A program made the translations under genes and the position numbers. Source: a virus. From it: a DNA stretch of 24,073 bases. Below the pieces are notes generated by a model, which worked only from the letters and a program-made list of their open reading frames with translations, was not told the origin of the DNA and did no database searches. Position 1 is the stretch's first letter, and the number at the start of each line of letters is the position of its first letter. Below are positions 7,581 to 14,988 of the stretch, in pieces. The stretch is from positions 1-24,073 of IMG/VR virus record IMGVR_UViG_3300009545_000275; one strand, written 5' to 3'.

Positions 7581-10301
7581 TTAGTGACCACCACCGATCA
7601 GGCCGCCACCGGCCAGGCCGCGCGTTTGAGAGTTGTTGCTCTGGATGGTTGCGCCGGGAGACGGCGGGCGGGCCGCTCCGCTCACTGCCCCGGAGTATTG
7701 GCGGAGCGCTTCTGTGAAAGAGGCTTTGAGCACGTCAGCAAGCGCCTGCAGGCTGAGATTGCCGGGCGCAATGTCATGCGTGGATTTCCCCGCCGTGCCC
7801 AAGGTGCCGACGTCGCCGCCCATTTGATTGAAGGTGCCCGGGTTGAAGAAACCGAAGTTCGCCGCCGCAACGGTTGGCGCGACGTTCTCAGTGTAGGCGG
7901 CCGCCTGGGAGTAAGTGGGCAAATAGCGCTGCGCGAACGACGTGCCCCCGAGTGTTACGGCCGGCAATTTGGCGAAAAAGCTGCGATCCATATCGTAGCC
8001 GATATGCGCTCGCTCCGTCAGAAGTCCTTGCCGCTGCCGCTCGTAGCTGTTCTCCTCAGTCTGGGTCAGGTGCCCGCCTTCCGCCTTTCGTTGATCCTCT
8101 TCCTGTGCGCCGAGCTCCGTAATCTCTCGGCCAATATCCGAAAACAGCCGGCCTCGGATCTGGTTGACGTTCCCAGATTCCATAAAGGAGAAGGAGGCGC
8201 GATCGAGAGCCCCACGGTCTTTGATCATGCTGCCGGCAAGTTCGGGAGCTGGCGAATAGTTCGTTGCATTGAGCCACCGTGCCGCGTTAGCCTGATCGAC
8301 TTTTGCGGCTTCCGAAGCAAACCGCGCCCGGTCCACCTCGCCGTAGTCGGCAACGTCATCGGACATGTCGAGCAGCTTCTTGCGGCTCACCGTGGCATCA
8401 GAAACGGCCTGCGCCGTCTGCAGTAGCCCTGCCCGCGATCCTCCGTTCAGCCGGTCCAGAGACGCATAGGAATCTGCCGCTTCAGCCCCGAAGGAGTCGA
8501 GCGCAACCATTCCGTTGTCCCTCGCCACAACATCGTTATGATGCTGAACAACCATCCGGGTTTGAACGTTATCTCGTTGCGCCTCAAGCTGCATGCGCTG
8601 ATCCAGCGTCAGGTTAGACTGCTTCAGGGCATTGGTGAGGGTCTCGAACTCCGATGTCAGCGCCTTAACGCTGGCCTCACCGGCCTGGTAGATTTCCTGC
8701 GGGCTGCCATTCGTTGCAATGCGCGTGGCCGCGTTCTGAAGCCGCGATACGCCCATCTCGTCTTGGCGAACGTCCTGCTCGATCGCGCCGAATCGGTAAG
8801 CGTTGTCCTGGGAAGCAGCTTGCGAGAGTTGATTGACGGCATCCGTGCGCATCCGAGCCCGCTCAGACGGCAATAGGCCAGGCTCCACGTTAGCTTCATT
8901 GTTGAGCCATCGAGCTATGCTCTTTGCATTGCCAGTGATGTCGTTTTCAACATTGGCCATGTCGTTATACGACTTGCCAGACAGCAGATTAGCAGTAAGT
9001 TCGTACTGAAGCCTGGACTGATTGAGAGCGTTCTCCGATTCGCGTGTGGCAATACCTGTGAGTGAGAAGCTTCGGACCGTCGACGGCTCTACAAGGCGAA
9101 GGCGATTTTCGTGCTGTTCGCGTTCCTCGATCTCACTTTCCCAACCCGCACGGTACTCTGCCGCTTTTGAGTTCTTCGGATCCAACTTGTCGAGGAATTC
9201 CCGATCCCGGGCAATAATTCGTTCATCTGCCGCAATACCCACGTTCGCAGCCTGGATGATGCCGGGAATCTGTGAAGCCTGTGCCTCCAGCGATCCGCCG
9301 GTCAGTACCGTTCTCTGAAAGCCGGATTGCGCTGTATCCAGCAGCGTTCCACTGCGTAGCACGTCGAAACGCGCCCCCTGATATCCGAGCATATCGGCTA
9401 CAGCGTCAGGAGAGGGTTGAGCGTGAGTACGCAGATAATTGGTTTGGTATTGATCCCGAGCGTTCTCGGCCGCTTGGATCGGATCAATACCAATCGATGG
9501 AGCAATCCAAGAAAGCCACGGCATCGTCTTATTGAGATTATGTTCAAGGCTCAGCACAGGATCTTGTTGAAGATCACTCGCCCTGTCGTAAAGCTTCTTA
9601 TATTGAGGGTCATAAGAAAGATTAGAAACAGCAACACCCATACGGGCGTTATTATAAGTATCCATGTCTCCACGCGCAAGCGCCAGATCTGCAACATTCT
9701 GGTAACCTTCACGTCCAATATCAGTGCCCTCAACACGAGAAAATCTATCTGCGGCCTGGTATAAAGCTGGATCACGAGCTAGGAATCCCCCGACAGATTT
9801 CGCAATTTCGCCGTAATATTCACCTGATGCAGTTGCCATCCGGCCGATCCCTGCAACGGATTCCGGCCCAATACCCGGAGACATAGCCTGTACAACTGCA
9901 ACCCCCTGTGCAAGTTGCTGCATTGGCGCATGCGTCGCCTCTAGGACGCTTTTAAATCTCTCTACGTTATCGGCGGCTGAGCCAAGAGCGCTTGCCAACC
10001 GCTCTGCTGTTTCGCGCTCGGTCTGCTGGCGTGTGTCGTTCGCGGTAATGGCGCTCTGAGCGATGTTACCCGCGCCTCCCAATATGGCTGCCCCTGCGAA
10101 CGGCCCGATCGGTGTCGCCGCTCCGATGAACGCACCCGCAAGCGTAGCAGCCCCAGGAAGCATACTGGCGAACGCGGAATCGGCCTGCTCAGGCGTAAAA
10201 TATGCGCCACTATTAAGGTCAGTATAGGCTGTGCCGCCTTCCTGGAAGAGCTGAGCCGCCCCGTATCCTGCGGCCATAGCGGTATCTGGTGAAATTCTCA
10301 T
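7581..10301 (-). CDS. Tail tape-measure protein
   Basis: The longest gene in the window: 906 residues from ATG at 10301 (MRISPDTAMAAGYG). The frame extends 21 codons further upstream, but those codons are made of the hairpin at 10326-10359, so the internal ATG is preferred; its Shine-Dalgarno site is weak. A hydrophobic Gly/Ala-rich stretch lies at residues 47-79 (LPGAATLAGAFIGAATPIGP and onward), as found in tape-measure proteins thought to act at the membrane during DNA delivery. The rest is mostly long Ala/Gln/Glu/Arg-rich helix, ending in a Gly-rich tail. Tape-measure length scales at roughly 0.15 nm per residue in siphoviruses, so a tail of about 130-140 nm would be expected. No peptidase or muramidase motif was seen. 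The segment 9541-9660 is only about 42% G+C, which may mark an exchanged block. Confidence 0.87.
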   Translation of the reverse strand: MRISPDTAMAAGYGAAQLFQEGGTAYTDLNSGAYFTPEQADSAFASMLPGAATLAGAFIGAATPIGPFAGAAILGGAGNIAQSAITANDTRQQTERETAERLASALGSAADNVERFKSVLEATHAPMQQLAQGVAVVQAMSPGIGPESVAGIGRMATASGEYYGEIAKSVGGFLARDPALYQAADRFSRVEGTDIGREGYQNVADLALARGDMDTYNNARMGVAVSNLSYDPQYKKLYDRASDLQQDPVLSLEHNLNKTMPWLSWIAPSIGIDPIQAAENARDQYQTNYLRTHAQPSPDAVADMLGYQGARFDVLRSGTLLDTAQSGFQRTVLTGGSLEAQASQIPGIIQAANVGIAADERIIARDREFLDKLDPKNSKAAEYRAGWESEIEEREQHENRLRLVEPSTVRSFSLTGIATRESENALNQSRLQYELTANLLSGKSYNDMANVENDITGNAKSIARWLNNEANVEPGLLPSERARMRTDAVNQLSQAASQDNAYRFGAIEQDVRQDEMGVSRLQNAATRIATNGSPQEIYQAGEASVKALTSEFETLTNALKQSNLTLDQRMQLEAQRDNVQTRMVVQHHNDVVARDNGMVALDSFGAEAADSYASLDRLNGGSRAGLLQTAQAVSDATVSRKKLLDMSDDVADYGEVDRARFASEAAKVDQANAARWLNATNYSPAPELAGSMIKDRGALDRASFSFMESGNVNQIRGRLFSDIGREITELGAQEEDQRKAEGGHLTQTEENSYERQRQGLLTERAHIGYDMDRSFFAKLPAVTLGGTSFAQRYLPTYSQAAAYTENVAPTVAAANFGFFNPGTFNQMGGDVGTLGTAGKSTHDIAPGNLSLQALADVLKASFTEALRQYSGAVSGAARPPSPGATIQSNNSQTRGLAGGGLIGGGH

Positions 10302-10325
10302 TTGTTTGGCCGATCGGTATAAAAT

Positions 10326-10359
10326 AAGAAGGCTGAGGAGAATTCTCCTCAGCCTTCTT
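10326..10359 (-). terminator. Perfect 34-base palindrome, terminator of the zinc-ribbon gene
   Basis: A perfect 17+17 inverted repeat centred between 10342 and 10343 around GAATTC. It begins 24 bases after the stop of the gene at 10383-10754. On the minus strand it is followed by ATTTTATA, giving a T-rich tract that extends its own TTCTT ending, so termination of leftward transcripts is likely. It also separates the cargo gene from the tape-measure gene 25 bases further on. The stem is long enough to reduce translation if transcribed through. Confidence 0.75.
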
Positions 10360-10382
10360 CGCAAATTAAGATCATATTTCAG

Positions 10383-10754
10383 CTATCGCGGTTTTAGGTC
10401 TATTCCAATTTCTTCACGAATCTGAAGGTTTTGAGCTTCACTAAACTCGCCAATGTCCTTGAGTCGTTTGATATCATCATCACACGCAGGACTATGGCCA
10501 TTTGTGCAGTCTATTTCTGCTGCAGCTTTCACGTCTGAAAGTATCTTCTGGTTATGACTAACAGGAATCATGATGGCGATAAATATTGCAAATAAAATCA
10601 GACCGGAAATCGCAAAAGCTTGTAGCGTAGTCATCTCTTTAGGCTTGGCAGTTACCTGAGACGATTCACTACTGGCAACATCGGTCCTGTGACCACAACG
10701 ATTATAGAACTTGGCCCCGTCCGGTAATGATACTTGGCACTGTGAGCAATTCAT
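10383..10754 (-). CDS. Zinc-ribbon membrane protein (probable cargo gene)
   Basis: A 123-residue protein from ATG 10754, with GGGAG upstream. Residues 1-24 form a truncated zinc-ribbon (C3..C6, then FYNRCGH at 16-22). The usual FCxxCG form has Cys where this protein has Tyr17, so one metal ligand is missing unless His22 substitutes. One transmembrane helix spans about 46-64. The tail is predicted outside the membrane, with Cys83 and Cys91 close enough for a disulfide, then a charged helix. G+C is about 42% over 10561-10680, well below the capsid genes. It sits between the tail chaperone-region genes and the tape measure but is not expected in a virion, so it looks like an added host-interaction gene. 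Superinfection exclusion or membrane signalling is possible but unsupported. Confidence 0.75.
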   Translation of the reverse strand: MNCSQCQVSLPDGAKFYNRCGHRTDVASSESSQVTAKPKEMTTLQAFAISGLILFAIFIAIMIPVSHNQKILSDVKAAAEIDCTNGHSPACDDDIKRLKDIGEFSEAQNLQIREEIGIDLKPR

Positions 10755-10796
10755 GCCCGCGTGTTCTCCCGATCAGCCGCCAATTCCTCCCTAGCG

Positions 10797-10831
10797 ACAA
10801 AGAGCTTCCGGATAATCCGGAAGCTCTTTGT
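10797..10831. repeat. Large inverted repeat upstream of the zinc-ribbon gene
   Basis: Perfect 17-base arms (10797-10813 and 10815-10831) separated by one base, centred on 10814. On both strands the stem ends in CTCTTTGT, followed by CGC on the minus strand and TGTTGG on the plus strand, so the T tract is short. It could be a weak terminator for the 59-residue gene ending at 10933, a border hairpin of an inserted cassette, or an RNA-processing site. It starts 43 bases before the zinc-ribbon ATG. Confidence 0.7.
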
Positions 10832-10932
10832 TGTTGGCATGCCGGGCCACCCCTGCTTTACCTTGGCTGACCTCACCGAAAATAGGGAAAGGCTCCGGAT
10901 TTCTCCAGAACCTTCGTGCGGGCGACGAAGGG

Positions 10933-11112
10933 TTACTTCCACACTCTTGTAGGGTCCGGGACGAAGGTGATCGATGTATAGTCGCTATTATCAGTGTCCC
11001 ACGTCGCCGTCATTACCAACCATCCTCCGGGGACTATAGCGCGATACACTTTGATATTGGCATCTCGCATTGTACCAGTATGCCTGATTTCTTCCCAGAT
11101 GAGCTGTGCCAT
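10933..11112 (-). CDS. Small hypothetical protein, 59 residues
   Basis: ATG at 11112 is preceded by GTGAGG about eight bases upstream, and the frame ends at TAA 10933-10935. The protein starts MAQLIWEEIRHTG and ends ITFVPDPTRVWK. It contains a VPGGWLV segment followed by a polar stretch and a TFVPDP motif, giving a short beta-strand-like fold with Trp-rich ends; I recognise this only as the type of small hypothetical protein common in phage and bacterial genomes. It has no membrane segment or cysteine. It lies in the low-G+C cargo region, 179 bases upstream of the zinc-ribbon gene and in the same direction, with the hairpin 10797-10831 between them. Function is unknown. Confidence 0.7.
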   Translation of the reverse strand: MAQLIWEEIRHTGTMRDANIKVYRAIVPGGWLVMTATWDTDNSDYTSITFVPDPTRVWK

Positions 11113-11340
11113 TCTAATTACCTCACGGAGTATATTTTAGAGAACAGCATAGTTCCAACCATCGTGCAGATATTCCTTCTCGTACAACATCACCGGGGAG
11201 TGGCTTACGCTCAAGTCACTTGAAAACAAACTTAATTGCCTCAACAGTTAAAATACCCGTTGGCGCGGAGGTGGAGTTAATTAGCTACTAATATCGAGCG
11301 ATATCATCAACGCCATGAGAGTATCGTTCCTGGCCTCTTA
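11113..11340. other. AT-rich intergenic spacer
   Basis: This 228-base stretch lies between the 133-residue gene and the 59-residue gene. It holds no start-to-stop frame that I would call. A short inverted repeat, ATATCGAGCGATAT, occupies 11291-11304 and could be an operator. On the minus strand TTGATG overlaps the repeat and TAAAAT lies about 20 bases upstream of the 59-residue gene, but neither has a good partner element at standard spacing. This is the best place in the leftward unit for a cargo promoter, though none is proven. Confidence 0.4.
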
Positions 11341-11742
11341 TCACTCCGCCATGATCCACGCCTTAACACGCCCCATAAATCCACTGATTGGCGACTTCAT
11401 GCCCGGCATTGGCAGATTCCATGTTCCTGGCAGCTCTTCGTACTCCTCATCGTCCGGCCCTGGAAGCTCATACGCAGGGTTCCATGTTCCGGGCAATGTC
11501 CCTCCTGCAGCATGCGCTTCAAGCTCCTGCTGCATGTCGAAATGAGCGCCTAACTGCGGATCGAAGACCGCTGAAACATCGCCTACCTCGGCACCCTGGT
11601 AGCTCTCACCGTATCCGCTCCCGTAGTCCTCGTTTACCTGCTGTGATGCGTTGATCTCAGCGATGCGCGATTCTATGGCCGATCGGGCCTGGCTCGTGTC
11701 GATCGTGACGGTTGTGCCAAGAATTTCCGGTGTGTCTGCCAT
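11341..11742 (-). CDS. Acidic protein with LPGTWN repeats (tail chaperone position)
   Basis: A 133-residue protein of unknown family. It has a helical N-terminal third, an acidic Gly/Tyr-rich middle, two copies of LPGTWN at residues 83-88 and 104-109, and an amphipathic C-terminal helix (GFMGRVKAWIMAE). The repeat is visible in DNA as TTCCATGTTCC-GGCA at 11417-11432 and 11480-11495, 63 bases apart and in frame, suggesting a recent duplication. ATG lies three bases after the TAA of the upstream gene, so translation is probably coupled. In siphoviruses this slot before the tape measure is held by tail assembly chaperones. Here that role is inferred only from position; no shared domain is recognised. 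Confidence 0.6.
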   Translation of the reverse strand: MADTPEILGTTVTIDTSQARSAIESRIAEINASQQVNEDYGSGYGESYQGAEVGDVSAVFDPQLGAHFDMQQELEAHAAGGTLPGTWNPAYELPGPDDEEYEELPGTWNLPMPGMKSPISGFMGRVKAWIMAE

Positions 11743-11745
11743 CGC

Positions 11746-11979
11746 TTAGCCTCGCCTTGCTATCTGCCTAAGGAGATCTTCAATGCGCTGCAGCTGGCGC
11801 TCTCTTCGGCTGCCAAGAACCTGGCAGAGCGCCATGAACTCCGCCCCGCCTTCTTCCGGATCGAGACTGAACAGCCCAGGCGCAAACACGCCCATCTGAT
11901 CAGCCAACCAATAGAGCGTCTGTCCCCGGCTGCTGCCCTCCGGGAGTGGTCCCGCGCGCTCCTGCGTAGATCCGTCCAT
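11746..11979 (-). CDS. Small protein in the tail assembly chaperone position
   Basis: A 77-residue frame from ATG 11979, nine bases after the upstream stop. The C-terminal half is helical and basic (RRERQLQRIEDLLRQIARRG); the middle contains TLYWLADQMGVFAPGLFSLD. Its size, helical end and position between a tube-associated gene and the tape measure match the second tail assembly chaperone of many siphoviruses (lambda gpT-like), but there is no sequence signature I can name. The upstream overlap shows no slippery site usable before the stop of 11988-12446, so the classic programmed frameshift linking the two chaperone genes is not evident. The Shine-Dalgarno match is weak (GGGA very close to the ATG), so coupled translation is likely. 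Confidence 0.6.
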   Translation of the reverse strand: MDGSTQERAGPLPEGSSRGQTLYWLADQMGVFAPGLFSLDPEEGGAEFMALCQVLGSRRERQLQRIEDLLRQIARRG

Positions 11980-11987
11980 TTCCCATT

Positions 11988-12446
11988 CTAGGCCGGTGTA
12001 TCGCTCGATCCAACCGGCTCCGCCGGATCTTCCGGAGTCGGCTTCAGCAAAGGGCGCAGTTCCGCCTCGGTAACCCGGGATGTGGGATCGATACGTCCGC
12101 GGAACGCGACAATGACCTCATGAGGGATCTGATCCAGCGATTCTTTGGTCACTTCCGTAATCGAGACGCCTGGCCCGGTTACGCTGATCATATGACGCTT
12201 CGCGAAGCTCAGTTCATAGGCGAGGTTGGCGGCATTGCTATCCACGAACGTTCCATCGGTTTTGCGTTTGCCGCCGAATCCCTCAACGCCGGTGCTGGCA
12301 TCGATCAGCGTTCCTGTCGTGGGCTTGTGGAACTCAATATTCCAATTCAGGATTTTGGCCGGATCGAAGTCGGACAGGTCGGCAGATTCGCTAAATGTGG
12401 CCCATCGGACTAATCCGACTTGGGCGCTTTTGATCGTTATCTTCAA
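11988..12446 (-). CDS. Tail protein following the tube gene, chaperone candidate
   Basis: 152 residues from a TTG start at 12446. TTG is chosen because AGGAG sits six bases upstream and no ATG lies nearby. Residues 1-115 look like a compact alpha/beta domain (ending IPHEVIVAFRG), followed by an acidic Pro-rich C-terminal tail (PTPEDPAEPVGSSDTPA). It is directly downstream of the tube protein, the place of the first tail assembly chaperone (lambda gpG-like) in siphovirus gene order. No diagnostic motif supports that beyond position, size and the acidic tail. The next gene starts eight bases after its stop. Confidence 0.6.
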   Translation of the reverse strand: MKITIKSAQVGLVRWATFSESADLSDFDPAKILNWNIEFHKPTTGTLIDASTGVEGFGGKRKTDGTFVDSNAANLAYELSFAKRHMISVTGPGVSITEVTKESLDQIPHEVIVAFRGRIDPTSRVTEAELRPLLKPTPEDPAEPVGSSDTPA

Positions 12447-12493
12447 AGGTGTCTCCTAGAGATTCAGTGACGAGCTAATGAGGATCACTCCGT

Positions 12494-13435
12494 TTATGTG
12501 TATGACACCGCCATATTCCAGCCTGCGGTCGCCGTAGCCCCGGCGGAAGTTCCGAACAAGTTATAAGAGATCACATTCGTGCCAAACTCAGACGGCGATA
12601 CGGTTAGCCCGTCGTCATCGTAGGACAGCGAAAGATCAAGCGCCGTCGTGTGCGTTCCGTCTCCCGTGGGGAGCAGAATCTGCAGCGGGTATGTACCGGC
12701 TGTCCTGGGAATGGACTGCACCGCGTTTCGCATCTGGGAGAGCGCGAGTCCTCCGCGCAGTGGCCCGGGCGTGTACCCGCTGCCGATTCTCGCCGTTCGA
12801 TTTTTCGCAGAAGGCTGCGGGCTAAGCTGATTGTTGAGGCTCAGCGCGAACGACCGAACTAGGTCGTACGTGACTGGCGATCCCTGCCCATCGGTGAAGC
12901 CGGCCTGGATGAACTGAGAAACACCGGCGCCATTACTACCCGCCGAGGGCAGCGAGATATCCGTCATGCCGAGGCTGTTGTCAGGATCAGCCACGACGCC
13001 TGTTAAGACCATGCCAATGCGGCCGTCTCCGCCGCGCTGTGCATAGCGGCCTCCGATCTGCGCGGTTGCCCACCAGATACCTGCCGCCTTGATCTGAGCG
13101 CCGCCGCCGTTTGGAACCAGCACCATCGTCCATGGAACAAGCTGCCCGTTCGTGCGTGGTCCAAACGCGGTGTTCAAAAACGTGTGGATGTTGCGGTCTG
13201 GATGCAGGAAGGCCTGAACGGTGACCAGGCCAGTTTTCACGCCGGCAATGCTGATGTGTGTGAGACCTGCGTTATCGACCGCCTCCGGATAGTCCTTATT
13301 GTCGCTGCGGATGTACCTCACCATGTCATCCGCGAACATGTATTGAACCGGTGAACCTGAAGCCGGGTCGGTTGCAAAAATTGCCGCGCCGTCAAAACCT
13401 TTCCTTGGCGCGCCGGGAACGAAAAGTTGTGTCAT
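12494..13435 (-). CDS. Major tail tube protein (probable)
   Basis: A 313-residue protein rich in beta-prone, Gly/Thr/Ser sequence, with one good ribosome site (AGGAG nine bases before ATG 13435). It lies after the neck genes and before the small genes that precede the tape measure, the fixed place of the tube protein in siphoviruses. The N-terminus (residues 1-70) resembles structural proteins that report and bind partner subunits (PVQYMFADDMVRYIRSDNK). The last 80 residues look like an added Ig-like or beta domain (LDLSLSYDDDGLTVSPSEFG), as many tube proteins carry. There is no sheath gene nearby, supporting a non-contractile tail. Family assignment rests on position and composition; a sheath-like protein is less likely because of the short length. 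Confidence 0.7.
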   Translation of the reverse strand: MTQLFVPGAPRKGFDGAAIFATDPASGSPVQYMFADDMVRYIRSDNKDYPEAVDNAGLTHISIAGVKTGLVTVQAFLHPDRNIHTFLNTAFGPRTNGQLVPWTMVLVPNGGGAQIKAAGIWWATAQIGGRYAQRGGDGRIGMVLTGVVADPDNSLGMTDISLPSAGSNGAGVSQFIQAGFTDGQGSPVTYDLVRSFALSLNNQLSPQPSAKNRTARIGSGYTPGPLRGGLALSQMRNAVQSIPRTAGTYPLQILLPTGDGTHTTALDLSLSYDDDGLTVSPSEFGTNVISYNLFGTSAGATATAGWNMAVSYT

Positions 13436-13447
13436 GTGAAGTAACTC

Positions 13448-14047
13448 CTATGGCCCGACGTACACGGACCGATTCAGGCCGTATTCGATCTCGGCGCGAT
13501 GCGTGATGAGGATGCCACGATAGCGGACCGTGCCCTCGGCAGATTCCATAGGCCAGCTCATCGGTGAACAGCCAATCGTCTTGCACTCGGTAAAGCCCCA
13601 TGGTGTGCCGTCCAACTTTGGCGGCAATGCGTAGCCGCCTGTGATCGCGTTCTTGGGGTAAATCGTCCGGGTGTGGCTGTTGTTAAAGAGGTCTCGCAGC
13701 GTATCGTCGATAACTCCAAAAAAGAAATCAAAAGCTTCAGGCGAACTGTCCAGCAGCCACGGAGTCTTAACCCGAATCTCTGTGCTGAGCGTCAGCAAGA
13801 ACAGGCCAGATGCCGCCTCTGTGTTACGTGATGGTCCGGCCACAATGCAAACCTGAGGCTGAGAGACGGTTGCCAGGTCGCCAATCGGGACATCCTTTTC
13901 AAACAGCTGGACCTTCGCAGCGTCTCCGGCAGAGAGTTCGGCGGCAAATGCGGCATTCACAGCCGGGATACCGTAGGCGAGGAGAAGATCGCGCAATGCG
14001 TAGCTGAGCGCCCCACGAAAACGGATCTTGGTCGGAGAAGCAGACAT
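13448..14047 (-). CDS. Tail terminator / tail-completion candidate
   Basis: 199 residues from ATG 14047, with AGGGGG eight bases upstream, just two bases after the stop of the previous gene. Residues 1-65 form a helix-rich start (SYALRDLLLAYGIPAVNAAF), followed by a mixed region (STEIRVKTPWLLD, then FDFFFGVIDDTLRDLF) typical of the gpU-type tail terminator that binds the tube end at the neck. The position just upstream of the tube gene agrees with this. No catalytic motif is present. The identification is a structural guess; it could instead be a neck protein. Confidence 0.6.
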   Translation of the reverse strand: MSASPTKIRFRGALSYALRDLLLAYGIPAVNAAFAAELSAGDAAKVQLFEKDVPIGDLATVSQPQVCIVAGPSRNTEAASGLFLLTLSTEIRVKTPWLLDSSPEAFDFFFGVIDDTLRDLFNNSHTRTIYPKNAITGGYALPPKLDGTPWGFTECKTIGCSPMSWPMESAEGTVRYRGILITHRAEIEYGLNRSVYVGP

Positions 14048-14049
14048 GA

Positions 14050-14571
14050 TCAGCCCCCTGTGATGCTGCCGGCGATGATGGAAATACCGGTGGGCACTAT
14101 GCCGGTTTTTGAGGCGATAAACTCAACCAGTCTGTGCTGGATTCCTTCGACTTCGGCAGGGACTAACGCGACGAGGATGCGTTGCGGAAGAGGGCTGGAT
14201 GGCCCGGGATCGTCATGGTAAGCAGCGTAATGAGCGAGATCGAGGCCAATTCCCGTTGTTACGCCGTCCGAAGTCATAAGCATCGTGCCGCCGACTTCGG
14301 TCTCAAGGTCGCCTGTGCGGACCAGCGTCCTACCGGAGTAGCCGAGACGTCTTTTCTCTTGATCCGTTGCAGCCTTATTCGCTGGCCATGGCCTCTCAAA
14401 CACTGAGCCTTGGCTTTCGAAGTTCTCCTTTTGCCACTGCGCCATGTCGATGCCGATCAGGTCCAAAACCGGGCTAAGGTCGCTCAGCAGGTCGAGAAGC
14501 GGAACCAGGTCACCGTCAGGAATTAGCTCCGGCGTCGCTAGAATTGAGAACACGATCGACTGGTTCGGCAT
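14050..14571 (-). CDS. Virion morphogenesis / tail-completion protein (P2 gpS-like)
   Basis: 173 residues. The segment ending PWPANKAATDQEKRR, followed by RTLVRTGDLETEV and a VTTGIGLDLAHYAAYHDDP stretch, matches the layout of the phage virion morphogenesis family (Trp-Pro near the start, a K/R-rich turn, L-x-x-T-G-x-L, then Y-A-x-x-H). These proteins join or finish the tail at the neck. The N-terminal 45 residues are helical and hydrophobic. ATG 14571 lies inside the end of the previous gene (56-base overlap), with a weak ribosome site. The overlap suggests coupled translation. Confidence 0.7.
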   Translation of the reverse strand: MPNQSIVFSILATPELIPDGDLVPLLDLLSDLSPVLDLIGIDMAQWQKENFESQGSVFERPWPANKAATDQEKRRLGYSGRTLVRTGDLETEVGGTMLMTSDGVTTGIGLDLAHYAAYHDDPGPSSPLPQRILVALVPAEVEGIQHRLVEFIASKTGIVPTGISIIAGSITGG

Positions 14572-14980
14572 CGCTGTTCACCGATTCCTGTCCACTTGCG
14601 GACGAGTGATCCATCTGCTGAGCATTCACGATCGCGTCGATCAGATCGGGCTTCTTGAGGTTCTTCGCACCGTCCACACCTGCAGATTCAGCAATCGGGA
14701 TCAGTTCGTCTTTCTTCTTGGCGGCGAGCTCGTCAACGGCTGCAGCATCGACTTCCGCCTGCAGCTCTTCGGCAGTCTTCAGCGCAAGCGCCTGCCCATC
14801 TTCGTCAAGCAGTCGCTGGCGAGGGAAGCCGATCGGGTAATTGCACCGCGGGCACTTCGGCGTATTGTGGACAGTAGGCGCCGGCGCAGTATCTTCTGCT
14901 TCGTCTGCCAGGGAATCTGCAGGCGCTCCCTGGCTATGGTGCCCGTAACCGCAATTCGCGCACTGTTTCGATAGATCCAT
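14516..14980 (-). CDS. Zinc-ribbon plus Rho_N/HeH-like protein
   Basis: 154 residues from ATG 14980, chosen because GAGGAG lies four bases upstream; an ATG at 14992 overlaps the preceding stop but has no ribosome site. Two CxxC knuckles (C7/C10 in CANCGYG and C43/C46 in CPRCNYP) form a likely zinc site, separated by a flexible acidic linker. Residues 82-120 (ending KNLKKPDLIDAIVN) match the helix-extended-helix fold of Rho_N/HeH domains, which in phages often sit near head-tail connector genes and may bind nucleic acid. The C-terminal 30 residues are Ser/Asp-rich. A connector or packaging-linked role is inferred only from position. Its 3' end overlaps the next gene. Confidence 0.65.
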   Translation of the reverse strand: MDLSKQCANCGYGHHSQGAPADSLADEAEDTAPAPTVHNTPKCPRCNYPIGFPRQRLLDEDGQALALKTAEELQAEVDAAAVDELAAKKKDELIPIAESAGVDGAKNLKKPDLIDAIVNAQQMDHSSASGQESVNSDAEPVDRVLNSSDAGANS

Positions 14981-14988
14981 GATGCTCC

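Noticed and set aside
10302-10364. Twenty-one extra N-terminal codons for the tape-measure gene
   Set aside because: They are made of the palindrome that serves as terminator of the cargo gene.
10755-10942. A 63-codon minus-strand frame through the large inverted repeat, overlapping the zinc-ribbon ATG
   Set aside because: Much of it is encoded by the stem itself; start is a GTG without a ribosome site. The 59-residue gene is a better call for the region.
11140-11242. Plus-strand reading that includes NITGEWLTLKSLENKLNCLNS
   Set aside because: It looks protein-like but has no start codon and is very short; could be chance or a remnant.
11978-11984. Heptamer GGGAAAT (minus strand) as a -1 frameshift site linking the two chaperone-position genes
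   Set aside because: It lies after the stop codon of 11988-12446 and the -1 product has an unnatural, Arg-rich composition.
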